From: Flectonema sp. DT1601
Taxonomy: Eukaryota; Euglenozoa; Diplonemea; Diplonemida; Diplonemidae
DNA length: 64,000 bases
Assembly (NCBI GenBank): GCA_964019425.1
Contig: OZ025795.1
Span: forward strand, 248,001 to 312,000
Direction of reading: 5' to 3'
Below, piece by piece: positions 42,458-53,458 of the stretch. Every line of letters begins with the position of its first letter. Within the stretch, counting starts at the first letter, position 1. The notes below the pieces were generated by a model. That model ran no database searches. It was not told the DNA's origin and saw only the letters and a list, made by a program, of their open reading frames with translations. A program made the position numbers and the translations under genes.

Positions 42458-43609
42458 CTACCACGATAAAAGATGTGTTAGTATATCGGATACAACTGCC
42501 ACACAGACTGAGTTCCCTAAAAGTCGATATTTCTGTCTCAATGAAGTTTCAGGATGGAATTGAAAACTATCAGGGAATGCGAGTAGCTGTCTAATCTCAT
42601 TCGGATCAAATCTTCGAATTCTAAGTTTCAACAAATCACATAAGGCGTTAGGGTCTTGTTTTGCAGGACAACCACACTCATCATGATTTGTAATAGCAGC
42701 TTTAACTTCTGCAGTAGTCGTTGCGTTGTGACACATCATAGACCCTGTCCCCTCAACGTACTGTGGATATCCTTTAGTAAAACACATTGAACCAGTTGAA
42801 TGAGGGAATATTATATCCATTAATCTTGTTAACGTACCACATAAGTCTTTTTGAGTTAGAAGGTATTCATCAACACAGTCCCCGTTATTCTTTAAGTAAT
42901 CGCTCAACGACACTGTTTTGTGTCTCAGAGAAGGGGCAGTATTACTTAGGGGTGTGGAGATCCCGAATCCCGTTGGAGTTTTTTTCTTTTTCGCGATGAG
43001 GTAGTATCTCAATCTAGAATTTGGAATTCCACAGTGATTAGGATTCAATAAGAATTCCTTAACGCTGTAGCCAAGCGTCAGTAGTAATGAAAACAAGTCG
43101 TCGTGAGGGATCGAAATTTCAAAATTTCGAACGTTCTCAATGAACAACATCTGTGGTCTCGCATTCATAGGCAACGACACAAGTGTATTTAAAAGAAAAT
43201 AAAACGACTTCGTCCTTGGATCTTCCTGACCCTTCTGCAGACCCATTCGTGTAAAAGGTTGACAAGGTGGTGATGCTAACCAAACATCAGCTTTACACTT
43301 AAGCAGCTCTGCGTACTTAAGAGACTCGATGCTACATTGTCTTACTTTGGTAGTTTTAAAGTTGTGTTTGTATGTCTTATTCGCTAAGTCGTTTATTTCA
43401 ACACAGAATGCAACTTTTCCTTTTATTCCTAAACTAGCACATGCAGCATCAAAGGCGTAGTGATTTCCTCCAATTCCACTATAAAAGTCAATCGCTGTGA
43501 GCTCATCTGTGGTACGAACCTGTTCTTCATTATTAGCATCCGTAGCAATTGGAGGTCGTAGTCTACATGATGCTATCAGAGAACGATACATTAAGTCCCA
43601 TGATGTCAT
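42458..43609 (-). CDS. TRDMT1: TRDMT1/DNMT2 tRNA cytosine-5 methyltransferase
   Basis: Single exon, 383 residues. The C5-methyltransferase motifs are all in order: motif I FYSGIGG (about 42-48, S-adenosylmethionine), motif IV PPCQPFTR with catalytic C116, motif VI ENVRNF, motif VIII NSRLRYYLIA, and motif X GNSVCVAVV near the end. The DNMT2 signature CFT (in MCFTKGYPQYVEGTGS, near residue 275) separates it from true DNA methyltransferases. The family methylates cytosine 38 of tRNA-Asp in the cytosol or nucleus. There are no regulatory N-terminal domains, as usual for DNMT2. Nothing looks broken, so an active enzyme is expected. A TTTTTCTTTTTAG acceptor-like site precedes the ATG by 20 bases. 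Confidence 0.95.
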   Translation of the reverse strand: MTSWDLMYRSLIASCRLRPPIATDANNEEQVRTTDELTAIDFYSGIGGNHYAFDAACASLGIKGKVAFCVEINDLANKTYKHNFKTTKVRQCSIESLKYAELLKCKADVWLASPPCQPFTRMGLQKGQEDPRTKSFYFLLNTLVSLPMNARPQMLFIENVRNFEISIPHDDLFSLLLTLGYSVKEFLLNPNHCGIPNSRLRYYLIAKKKKTPTGFGISTPLSNTAPSLRHKTVSLSDYLKNNGDCVDEYLLTQKDLCGTLTRLMDIIFPHSTGSMCFTKGYPQYVEGTGSMMCHNATTTAEVKAAITNHDECGCPAKQDPNALCDLLKLRIRRFDPNEIRQLLAFPDSFQFHPETSLRQKYRLLGNSVCVAVVSDILTHLLSW

Positions 43610-43714
43610 TTTAGTGGGATTGTTGTGTTCTAAAAAGAAAAAATAGCTTTAAAATATAAGTTTTTTTATTCTTTTTTTTACACATGTTTTTTTTTTTGTT
43701 TCTAAAAACTTTTT

Positions 43715-44695
43715 TTAAAATTCGCTTAACATTACCTTCAGTTCTTCTAATTGTGATTGAGACTTAATCAAGACGTATCCTGGTGAGTTATCTTCTACAA
43801 GTGATGTGCAACCATCCATAAACGAACTACCAACAAGATCGATTCCGGTTAGGTTCGTTAAATCCAGTGACAACAAAGATTTACACTCACATAAGAAATT
43901 ATTTCCAATCGTTCTGACACTTGAAAAACTTGATAAGTCTAACGAGGTTAATGACTTACACCTACTTAGAAAATCATGATCAATAGATGAAACATTATCA
44001 AAAGAAAGATTTAAAGAAGTAAGAGAATCACAACCACTTAGAAAGTTGTTGTGAATTGTTGTGATATTGCACAAAGCTGACAAGTCTAAAGCTGTGATAG
44101 AAGAGACATCACAAAGGAAACTAGTACCAACAAACTTAATATTACTGAGACATGGGAAGTTTAATGTTTTAAGAGAAGAACAATTACACAAGAAGTAATT
44201 ACCAACAGACGTGATACTATCTAACAATGACATGTCCACTGATGAGAGAGACTCCCAATTTCTTAAGAAGTTAAGACCAATAGCTGTTGTTGAATTAGAG
44301 TTGGTGAATGAAATGCTTACAACAGTTTTTAAAATATGCAGATCATCAAAGACAAGCTGATCATTCTCTGTGAATGTGTTGGTATCAAGACAGAGATTGG
44401 TATGACTTTGAATGTTGCGAGTTATCTTCGATCTTTTGTCTTTATCTATGAACCATTCCTTACTAAAGACACTAATCATTGATACAACAAGTACTGATTC
44501 AGCTACTACTCCGTGTGACATCAGTCGACTAGCTGCTTGAAGACGCGTTCCTTCAAAAAAAAGTTCGAGAAAATCAGTGTCGACACTCCACTCGGTAGCT
44601 GCTTCTTGCAACACGTCATTCACGAGTGATTTCACAGTTGCGTTAAATGGAACGTCGGGAAGTAAAGAATCAGAACAAGACACTAAAACTTGCAT
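43715..44695 (-). CDS. Leucine-rich-repeat (BspA-like) protein with ubiquitin-like N-terminus (326 aa)
   Basis: Residues 1-75 resemble a ubiquitin-like fold (MQVLVSCSDSLLPDVPFNATVK; LELFFEGTRL in place of the ubiquitin LIFAGKQL strand). Residues ~130-300 are seven or so ~23-residue BspA-type LRRs with repeating FLC.C.SL..LDLS.L..I..IG.NF. This repeat class is common in protists and in some bacteria. There is no signal peptide or membrane span, so the protein should be intracellular. The combination of UBL plus LRR suggests an adaptor in ubiquitin signalling, but that is inference. It lies 105 bases upstream of TRDMT1 on the same strand. A CAACAG acceptor-like site sits 9 bases before the ATG. 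Confidence 0.75.
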   Translation of the reverse strand: MQVLVSCSDSLLPDVPFNATVKSLVNDVLQEAATEWSVDTDFLELFFEGTRLQAASRLMSHGVVAESVLVVSMISVFSKEWFIDKDKRSKITRNIQSHTNLCLDTNTFTENDQLVFDDLHILKTVVSISFTNSNSTTAIGLNFLRNWESLSSVDMSLLDSITSVGNYFLCNCSSLKTLNFPCLSNIKFVGTSFLCDVSSITALDLSALCNITTIHNNFLSGCDSLTSLNLSFDNVSSIDHDFLSRCKSLTSLDLSSFSSVRTIGNNFLCECKSLLSLDLTNLTGIDLVGSSFMDGCTSLVEDNSPGYVLIKSQSQLEELKVMLSEF

Positions 44696-45642
44696 CTTAT
44701 CAACCTGTTGATGTGAAGGAAATATAAATAGAAGAACACCACCTCTGTTTGTTAATCATTTCGTGTGAAGGAATGCTCTGTGAATATGAAAGGCTAAGCA
44801 TACACAAATAAAAAAAAAAACAGATAGAGAAAATCGCCTTCGCGTAAATGTAGCTACGAACGCAGATTATCAGCAAAGAAATTCACAACAGAAAGGGTAA
44901 TACATAACGTAATCAGAAAAACATAAAATATAACAACGTGTGTTGTTGTGTTTTTTTTTTTTTTTTTTGTTCCAACAGCTTTTCCAACACAAATAAGACA
45001 AACATAACGTATTTTTCAAATTTTGAACATAAAAAAGAAATGAAAAAAACTATTTCAGATGAAGCCTTCTTTTTCGTTGAACGCAGACAAAATCCTGTTG
45101 CACGGGGAAAATAAATCATGACCACAAGAAATACCGGCTTTCAATCTGAATAGTTTCTTCTCCGACTACGTCGGTACAAAAAAGAAAATTATTATTCTAG
45201 GGAGGTACAGGTGAAAATCGCAAAATAACTTCTAAATGCCCACTACTTAAAAGGCCTCACCAATATTGACACAAGGGGATGAAACTTTGACAATGTAAAA
45301 ACAGTAACAACTTTAGGTATTAAAGAAAACAAAATTAATATCAAGTACTTGACTGAAAAATATTTGTAGTTGTTAATCAAAGAAACACAAGGGGGGGAAG
45401 AGGGTAAATCTTTGACAATATAAAAACAGTAACAACATTAGGTATAAATACAAAATTAAAATCAAGTACTTAACTGAAAAAGATATTTGTACCACCTCTG
45501 AGGCACTGTTATTGACATGGGGAAGAGGGAACAAACAAAAAAAAAAAAAAAAAACATTTTTTTTTTTTTTATAGAGAGAAATATGAGGAAGGGGTTTTTA
45601 AAAAAAAGAACTGATTTAAGAAAAATAAGTAAATAATTATGA
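44696..45642. other. Spacer upstream of the LRR gene with an imperfect tandem duplication
   Basis: Includes T/A runs at 44950-44970 and 45536-45570 and the duplicated block listed at 45285-45495. The right part is the 3' flank of the first CEP164 paralogue. No gene seen. Confidence 0.5.
45285..45495. repeat. Imperfect tandem duplication, about 130-bp period
   Basis: Two copies of a block beginning TTTGACAAT[G/A]TAAAAACAGT and ending ATATTTGTA, about 130 bases apart, with several substitutions and small deletions. It lies in the 3' flank of the minus-strand CEP164 gene and could be part of its 3' UTR. Confidence 0.6.
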
Positions 45643-48600
45643 CTAAAGCCAACATTCCCGAGGAGAGAGTAACTTACTCCACGGGTCAGGAGAACCGGCG
45701 TAGTCCTCCCTGCGATCTTCAATTTTTGATAGTTTTCGTTGAAGATGTGTCATTTGGTTACTAAGTGAAGACAACACCATTAGTACTCTTGGATCACTTC
45801 CTCGGATTGGATCTCCGCGACCATCACGTTGATGTCGCTTCCGTCCTTTTGGCTTCTCAGGAATCGTAATGTCACTGAAGCTGGTGTCGTAATCACTTTC
45901 AGGAGTGATATTCATTTTAGACGCTCTTCTTATTAGCCAATACTCACGATTATGTAAAGCCTTTACATCAGCGTTTAGTTCTTGTGCTTTCTTATCAAGT
46001 TTTAGTCTTGCTTTGCGTAAGACTTTTATTACTTCTGTTTGTTCTTCCATTCCTCGTAAGCCGTCAACATCAGTGTCCCATTGTTTGCGTAGTGATTGCA
46101 GCTTCTCCTGTTTTTTTAAAAATTGGTTTTTTTTTTTTTTTTTGTAACAGTCCTTTGTTTTAAAAAAAAAAGACATCAAGATATACCTGTCGAGCTTTCA
46201 ATTCTCGTTTTTGTCTTTTGAGATAGTGCTTTGCTTGCCGAAGGGCTTCATACCCAGGTGAAGGCCGGTTATCTTTGTATGGCTTTGGTTGAGTTCGTCT
46301 GGTGTTTCGTGACTTTGCTTCGTGTTCTTTCTCAGCACGTTTGATATAAGGCTGTAGGATAGCATCACTATCATTGTCAGATGGTAATGAAATGTTTTCA
46401 AGAGGAGGAGGAGGTGCTTGAGACTTTAACGTTGGTTCCTTTCTAACAGGTTTTACTGCAGGGATCGCATTAGTCAAATCTTGAAATCTTTGATGGGTCG
46501 CAGTGTTTCTCTCTAATTCATCAGCAAGTCGCTTTTCAACTTCTTTGATCGAATTCTCTGCAGCATCAGCAGCAGTTCGTAAAGCGATGTCGAGCTTTTC
46601 CTGTTCCATGTTCTGAAAGTCTGCAAGGCGGAGTTTCATTTCACTCTCAACATGTTCTCGTTCAACAGCTTCCCTTTCAGATGCTTGTTTTTGTAATTCA
46701 GATATCACTTTTTGAAAGGCGTCTGTCTGCTCTTTACGGAATGCCTCAATCTTTGCTTCAGTTGCTTTCCTTTCCTCTTCCATGTGTGTATTGCTGCTGC
46801 TTTCAAGTAGGGTTTCTTTCTCTGCAAGAGAAGCATCTTGAAGCCTGCTTATTTCATCTGCTATGCGAAGTTCTTCTTCTTGTCTTCTTTGATTTATTAG
46901 TCTGCTTGATTCTTCAGCGTAGTTTTTAATGTGATTTTCTGTCTCTTCTTCGAGACGTTTTTTTTCAGCAGATATTCTCTCTTTGTGTTCTTTGAGGATG
47001 TCGTCTAGTTTTTGTTCACCTTCCAGTTCGATTGACTTCTCAAGATCAGCAAGTTGTTTTTTGTGAGTTTGTTCAGCAGCTGTGATCTGTTTTTTTAGTA
47101 GGGATTCTTGACGTTGGGTTTCTTCTTCAAGAGTTAGTAGTCTTTGAGAGAGGTCCTGTTGTTTTAGTTGAAGGTCGTTATCCAGTTGTGAGGACTTATC
47201 ATCAGCAACTTGTCGAAGTGAAGCAATTTCCTGTTCAAGTTGTTGTGTCGAATTAAGATTCGAATCCTTTCGAGAAAGTATTAAATCTTGTTGTCTTTTC
47301 ATTTCAGAATTTAAATCATTCAGAGTTGTGACTTGTGACGCGATGTCGGATTCTAGTCGAGTTCGTTTCTCCTTCAGCTGTTCTTGAATTACTTCAAGTT
47401 CTTTTAATTTTGATGCTCTCTGTTCGTGTTGTAATCGACTTGCAGCTATTTCTTCATCAAGTCTATCACTTGGAAGACTCATAGAACTTAGTGAACGACC
47501 TTCATTAGATAGATTCTTATCATTTTGTAATTGAGTTGTGAGTTCTTGAAGATCTGATTGTTTGGTAGTTATGATGTCTTCTAAATTTTGTTTTTCAGAT
47601 GTCATTTCTCGCTGTCGTTTTTCTGCTTCAGCTAATAAAGCGGAAGACTCCTGTTCATGAGTCTCTTTTAGAGAACTTATTTGTTTTAGTAAATCAGCTT
47701 GGAGTTTTTGTTTATCAACGTCGGTAGTTGATCTCGCTGTAGTGAGGGTTTCTTCTTGTTCTTCTCGGAGTCTGGTTAGCTCTTTTTTGTTTCGGATTCG
47801 AAGGTCTTCGAGTTCTTGTTCTTGGTCATGGAGTGCTTTAGTTTCACTTTGTCGTTTAATATCAGAAAGTCTTTCTTCTTTTGATGCTGTCAGTTGTTTT
47901 ATTTTACGTTGTTTTTCAACTTCCAGTTGTTTTCTACTTTGATCTTGTAGGAGTTGTTGGTTAGCTCTCCAAGACTCGTACTTTTCACTTATCTCACCTT
48001 CGTATTTTCGACGTCTTTCTTGAAGTTCTGATTCCCATTCATTTTGCTTTGCGGTGTTTTTTCTTCGAGATGTACTTTTTAAAGTGTCCATCTGTAATTC
48101 TAAGTCTTCTATCTCCTTTTGATATTCGTGTTTCATTCTACGCTTCTGTGCTTCGTGAGTTAGTTTTTCCTGCTCTTCAATTTCTTGGTATTTGTCTCGG
48201 ATTTTATCGATTTCCTTTTTAAGTTCATTTTCAGCTTTTCTAATAGCGGTTTGATCTGGACCTATTTCTTCAGGTTTAGAGATTATACTACCAGACAAAT
48301 TACCTTGAACTGATTTCAGACCCCTCATCGTGAGGGGAGCTGAGGTAGGACCATCGGCATCAATACCCTTACGCAACACAGGTAAAGCTGTTCTCCCTAA
48401 GGCTGATGCACTTATTGGGTCACCAGTTGTTGCTAGTGGAGCAGGTAGCCCAGCACCAAATTTATTTTTTTTAAGTCCACCTTTTTCCAAAGTGTTTCCA
48501 ACTTTAACGTCGTTCTTCTCAGTTGCTTGTGACAATGCTCTTGATAGCGTGTCTGGAAGAGCACCTTTTTCACCCTTTTCTTTTTTTTTTCGATCTTTCT

Positions 48601-49021
48601 TCGGAGGATGTCCGTGAATAAATTCATAAGTCTCATCGTCAGGACCCTTTTTGAACGGTTTACCTTCGCGTCTTTTTTTATTTTCTCTTTTGTAAAGTGC
48701 TTTGAATTGTTCATCTAATGGATGGTCCCATATAGATTCACCAGTTTGAAAATTAAAATAATAAAGATCTGCTGTATCAGTTTTACATTGTCTCCAATTA
48801 TCAGGTAGTGGTGCTTTTAGTCCTTCTTCAGCTATCCAAGTAAGTTGTGAGTCTTGGTTTATTTCCATACCAAGCCAGTTAGCATAGTCTAATACTTGTG
48901 AATGAGGTGGCTTATAATCGGGATCAAATTCATCCTCAAGAACAACACTTGCTGTTCCATCATCAGCGTAGTAAACCAAATCTGATTTAGGGATGATCAC
49001 CCTTTCTTTAGGTCCTCCCAT
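45643..49021 (-). CDS. CEP164: CEP164-like centrosomal/distal-appendage protein, paralogue 1 (1099 aa)
   Basis: Two exons: 49021-46187 and 46107-45643, phase 0 (GTATAT ... AAAACAG). The N-terminus matches CEP164: VLEDEFDPDYKPPHSQVLDY, then a WW domain (about 70-102) with W76 and W98 and the diagnostic YYFNFQTGESIWDHPLDE. CEP164 sits on distal appendages of the mother centriole or basal body and, through the WW region, recruits TTBK2 for cilium assembly. Residues ~260-860 are an almost unbroken coiled coil rich in Glu, Gln and Lys. Exon 2 carries a conserved cap with the block SDPRVLMVLSSLSNQMTHLQ. The length is comparable to vertebrate CEP164 (~1460) but shorter. It is the first of three adjacent paralogues, and its C-terminal exon shares an identical 85-base tract with paralogue 2. 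Confidence 0.88.
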
Positions 49022-49726
49022 ATTATTTTTTTTTTTTCCCCCCTTCCAGTTCTGTCGTTACATAATTTTAATTTTTCATAAAAAAGAAATTTTGACCCAA
49101 CAAAGGGTACACATAAAAGGGTAATAAGAAAAATATAAACAGAAAATAACAATAAATAACAATAAATATAATTTTAAAAAAAAAAAAAAAGAGGGTAATA
49201 AAGATGAAATACACCTCTCTTGAAAAAATCGCATGATATCTAATCAAAAAAAGAAACAAGAAAAAGAGGAGAAAGAAGACAAAATAGATAGGCAATGGTG
49301 ATACTGAGCTAAGGGAAGCTGGTGAAGAAGAAAAAACTATCAGCCATTGGACTCGCTTGACTTCAGTCTACTTTTATACAAATAAGAAGGAAAAATTTCA
49401 ATCAATTAGTCAATGATACAGTGACCACAGCGATTTTTTATTTTTTATTTTTATTTTTTAAATTCAAAAATCAGTTTAAAAAAAAAAAATAATGTTTTTT
49501 TTTTTTTTTTTTTTTTGCTTGAATAATTGAAGAATAAAGAATTAGGTGGTTCAGGAATGGTACACACAAAGAAAGTATAAAAACTATTTTAAAAAAAAAA
49601 AAAAAAAATCCGATTATTACACAAAAAGTAACAAAATTAAGTTGATTACAGCATGTCGTAGCCAGAAAGCCAGAAGCTGTTAGCCGTGAGGGTAATCTAA
49701 TACACAAAGATCAACAGAATGTTAAT
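49022..49726. other. Spacer between CEP164 paralogues 1 and 2
   Basis: Poly-A/T runs (49175-49190, 49479-49516 and 49590-49608). No gene or shared element recognised here. Confidence 0.5.
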
Positions 49727-52700
49727 TTACCAACATTGACGTCGTGCACGTGGTGATTGTAGCCACTTGCTCCATTGATCGATGACAGTCGGAGAGTCTA
49801 AGGAATAACCTTGACGATTGTATCGTCTCCCAGAGTCCTCAATTTTTGATAGTTTTCGTTGAAGATGTGTCATTTGGTTACTAAGTGAAGACAACACCAT
49901 TAGTACTCTTGGATCACTTCCTCTGTCTCTTTTATCAGAGCGAACCCGATTGCGACGTTTTCTCCCTTTCGGTTTCTCTGGTATTGTTATTTCACTCATG
50001 CTGGTTTCACATTCGCTTTCCATTCCCATTTTAACTATTCTCTGTCTCAACCAATACTCTCTGTTTTGTAAAGCCTTGGCTTCAACATTAAGTTCTTGGG
50101 CTTTCTTATCAAGTTTCAAACGCGCCTTTCTGAGGGAATTCATTTCGTGAGCATGAGCGTTGGATCCACGTAGGGCATCAACATCAGCATCCCATTGTCT
50201 ACGCATTAATTGTAACTTATCCTATTAGTTGTTTAGTTGCTTGTTTTTAAGGAATAATACACCTCCCTGTCATTAAACTGATGGGATGAAGTAAAAGGAA
50301 CACACCTGTCTGGATTTGAGATCTTTTTTCTGATTGCGAAGGTAAGATTTAGCCTGTCGTAACTGTTCCTTCTCAAGATGCTGAGAAGATAAATCAGTGC
50401 GAAGAGTTTGATGAATAAATTCAGGAGAAGCGTGTTCGCTTGATTTGGGAGATGATGAGAAAACATGCTGTTGCTGTTGCTGTTGTTGTTGTTGCTGTTG
50501 AAGTTCTCGTTGTTTTAAGTCGAGCTGTCTGCGGCTTTCTGCAATCTGTTCTTCGATCTTCGTCCGCTTTGATTCCAATTCTGAATTCATTTTGACGGTA
50601 ATTTGTTTTAGTTTTACATCAGTCGCATAACGAGCCTCGTCGCAGGCTACCTTCAGATGTTGTTCTTCTAATTCACGAAATTGTTTTAGTCTGTCCTGAA
50701 CATCTTTATTAACTTGATCTCTTTGATGTGCTTCTTGTATTTTAGATTCAGAAGTGAGTTGTTGTTTAATTGTAAATAGCTTCTGCTGTTCAGCTGTACG
50801 AAAAGCATCCAACTTGTTATCCAACTCGTGGGTGGCGATGGTGGCAGTCGAACCGTCTTTCAGGAGCTCTCTTTTCTTCTGCTCACTCTCAGAACGTAGT
50901 TGCAATACGAGATTACTCATCTTCTGTTCTTCTTCTTCCTTCTGTCGTGATAGCTGCTGATTTACATGAGCAGCGTGAGATTCTATTTGTTTGATGGCAT
51001 CTCTTTCAAGACGAGAACGTTCCTTTTCAACATTAGCTTCACACGTAGCAATCAGTTGAGCCTTTTGACTCTGACTCTCATATTCATACGTAGACATCAA
51101 TTCTTCCATTGTTATAGTGTGGTGATCATTAGCTTCTTGTAGAACACGTCGAAGAGATTTCTCTTTAGTTTCGGTTTCATTTTCGAGTTCACGAAGGCGG
51201 GAATTATGTTCTTTTTTACGCTCGTCTAAAGTCGATTGTATTTTTTTCTTTTCCGCTTCGTGTTTTTGAGATATTTCCTTATCAACATCATCGATTGGTA
51301 ACACTTCTAACTCTGGTGTTTGTCTTGCAATAGTAGAGCGCGTAGCTTCAAGATCTTGGTTGACTTGAAGAAGACGGTTTTCCTTGTCTCGTGTTTCTTG
51401 TTCTAAGGCAGAAATCTTTAAATCAATCTCAGACTTACGAGCAGCAAGTTGGTCATCCAGTTGTTTTTTTTCCAGCTCGTGACGCTTTCTCGCAGCCGCC
51501 AGCTCTTCCTCCATTTCTTCACTTAGGTGACTAAGGGAACTTACAGGTCGTGATTGCCTTGTTTCTTCTATCGACTCTTTCTCCTTTTCTATTGCTAATG
51601 TTAGCTGATTAAGGTTCTTTCTCGATGCGCGAAGTTGCTCTTCGAGTCGTGAAGCTTCAGCCTGAATCGATTCTTTTTTTACAATGAATTTCTTATTGTA
51701 TTCTTCTTCTTCTTTTTTGTGATTATCTTTCAAATCGCGGAGATCTGATTCTAACTTTAGTTGCAGACGTCGTTTTTCTTCTTCTGTATCATTAAGGAGA
51801 TTCGATATGGCAGCCTCTTGTTGCCTTCGGAGATCATCAAATTTAGGATTTGGATTCTTCACGAGGGAGTTTTCATGTGCTTTACGTTGAGTTTCTACGT
51901 CAAGGTCGTGGTCTTCACGAAGACTTTGAAGGAGTTGGTCTTGTTTTCTTGTTAACTCATCTAAGCTTTGCTTCATATCGTCTTTAAATTCCTCGACTTT
52001 GCTCTGATGGTTAGCATCGCGTTCCTTCTTCCAAGACTCATACTTCTCCAGAAGATCCGATTCACAGTTGCGGCGTTTTTCATCCAACTGCTGGTCCCAA
52101 GCGCTTTGTTGATTTAAGTGCTCGCGTCTGATTTGATTTTTTTTACTTTCTAAGTCAAGTTCAAAATCTTGAAGCTCCTGATCAAGTTGTCTTTTGAGAC
52201 GTCGTTGTTGTTGTTCAGCTGATCTTTGTTCTTCTTCAGCAAGTTTTTGATATTCAAGTGTCAGTTCTTCAAGACTTCGTTCCGTAGCAGAGTTGCCAGG
52301 GTTTGATAAGATTTTACTCTCAAGGGGTTTCGAACTGGACAATCCCCTTAAAGTAATCGGCGCTGCAGGAGATTCTGACTTACTAGGCCCTAACCCAGGG
52401 AGTGCTGCTCTACCTAAGGCTGGTGCAGGCATGGATGATTCGGTACTTGCGATCGGTCCCAAAGGCGATCCTTTCGTCTTGTAAGGGTTAGAAGGAAGAC
52501 TACCAAATTTCCCTTTACTACGTGCACCTGCTAGACTGTTCGAACCAGGTGTGCCTTCAGTTTTTTTTTCACTAGCGTCACATAGTGCTTTAGTTAAAGG
52601 TTCCGGAAGTCCTCCTTTGGATTCTTTTTTTTTATTTTTCTTCTTGTCTTTTGGAGGAGGGTAGCCGTGGACGAACTCATATGTATCATCATCAGGACAC

Positions 52701-53083
52701 GCTTTGAAAGGTTTTCCTTCCCTTCGTTTTTGACTCTCTCTCTTGTAGAGGGTTTTAAACTTCTCATCGAGAGGATGATCCCAAATTGACTCACCAGTTT
52801 GAAAGTTAAAATAATAAACATCTGCCGTCTTGACATTCTTTATGGGTCTCCAGTTCTCTGGAAGTGGAGTTGTTAATCCTTGGTATGCAATCCACATTAG
52901 AGGGCCGTCATTGTCGATGTCCATTTCTAACCAAGCAGCGTATTCAAGGATTTCTGTTTCTGAAGGCTCATAGTCTGGTTTAAAGACGTCTTCTAATACA
53001 ATACTTTCGGTTCCGGTCTCCTCAGAGTAGTAGACCGACTGAGCATCAGGAATAATCACCTTCTCTCCCCCTTTGCCCTTCAT
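49727..53083 (-). CDS. CEP164: CEP164-like protein, paralogue 2 (1090 aa)
   Basis: Two exons: 53083-50306 and 50221-49727 (GTGTGT ... ACTAATAG), the same split point as paralogue 1, so the duplication kept the gene structure. The WW domain lies at about 73-105 (W78, W101) with the same YYFNFQTGESIWDHPLDE signature. A long coiled coil follows, then a poly-Gln run of about a dozen residues just before the end of exon 1, and the shared C-terminal cap. The two proteins diverge strongly in the coiled coil yet keep the N- and C-terminal modules, which suggests the ends carry the binding functions. Dispersed element copy 2 lies 130-295 bases upstream of the ATG. Role as for CEP164: basal-body distal appendages, inferred from family. 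Confidence 0.87.
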
Positions 53084-53458
53084 GATGTTATCCTCTCCTT
53101 TTATATGAAATTAATATTATTTTATTTTTTTATACAGGAAAAAAGAAAATAAATAAATAAATAACCGCCATTAAAAAATATAAATGCAAAAAAAGGAATG
53201 GGGAAAACAAAAGTTATTACGCAAAGGTTTTCTAAAGTAAGAATAAGATCTCCCTTGTGTAGGAAATTGTTGTTTTCTCCCAAATAATAAATAGACGAAA
53301 GTGTCGGTGTAAAATAATACAATAAAACCTTTAGTTGGTTCGAAACGCCTCATTTAATTAACAAGTGAGGGGGGTTAGTATGAAAAAGTTTTTTAAAAAG
53401 AAAAAGTGCTTTAGTACTGGTTGCTTTAATAACGTGGTCAATATCGTTTAGATAAATC
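53084..53458. other. Spacer between CEP164 paralogues 2 and 3
   Basis: Contains dispersed element copy 2 (53214-53378) and A/T-rich sequence. It is the 5' flank of paralogue 2 and the 3' flank of the short paralogue 3. Confidence 0.5.
53214..53378 (-). repeat. Dispersed element, copy 2 (partner at 13178-13335)
   Basis: About 165 bp, same orientation relative to the downstream gene as copy 1, roughly 80% similar by eye. It contains GGTTCGAAAC, which is close to a Pol III B-box core, but copy 1 has lost that match, so a tRNA-derived origin is not supported. Confidence 0.65.

Noticed and set aside
53214-53378. Dispersed element as a tRNA-derived SINE
   Set aside because: One copy has a B-box-like GGTTCGAAAC but the other does not, and no A-box or poly-A tail is present.
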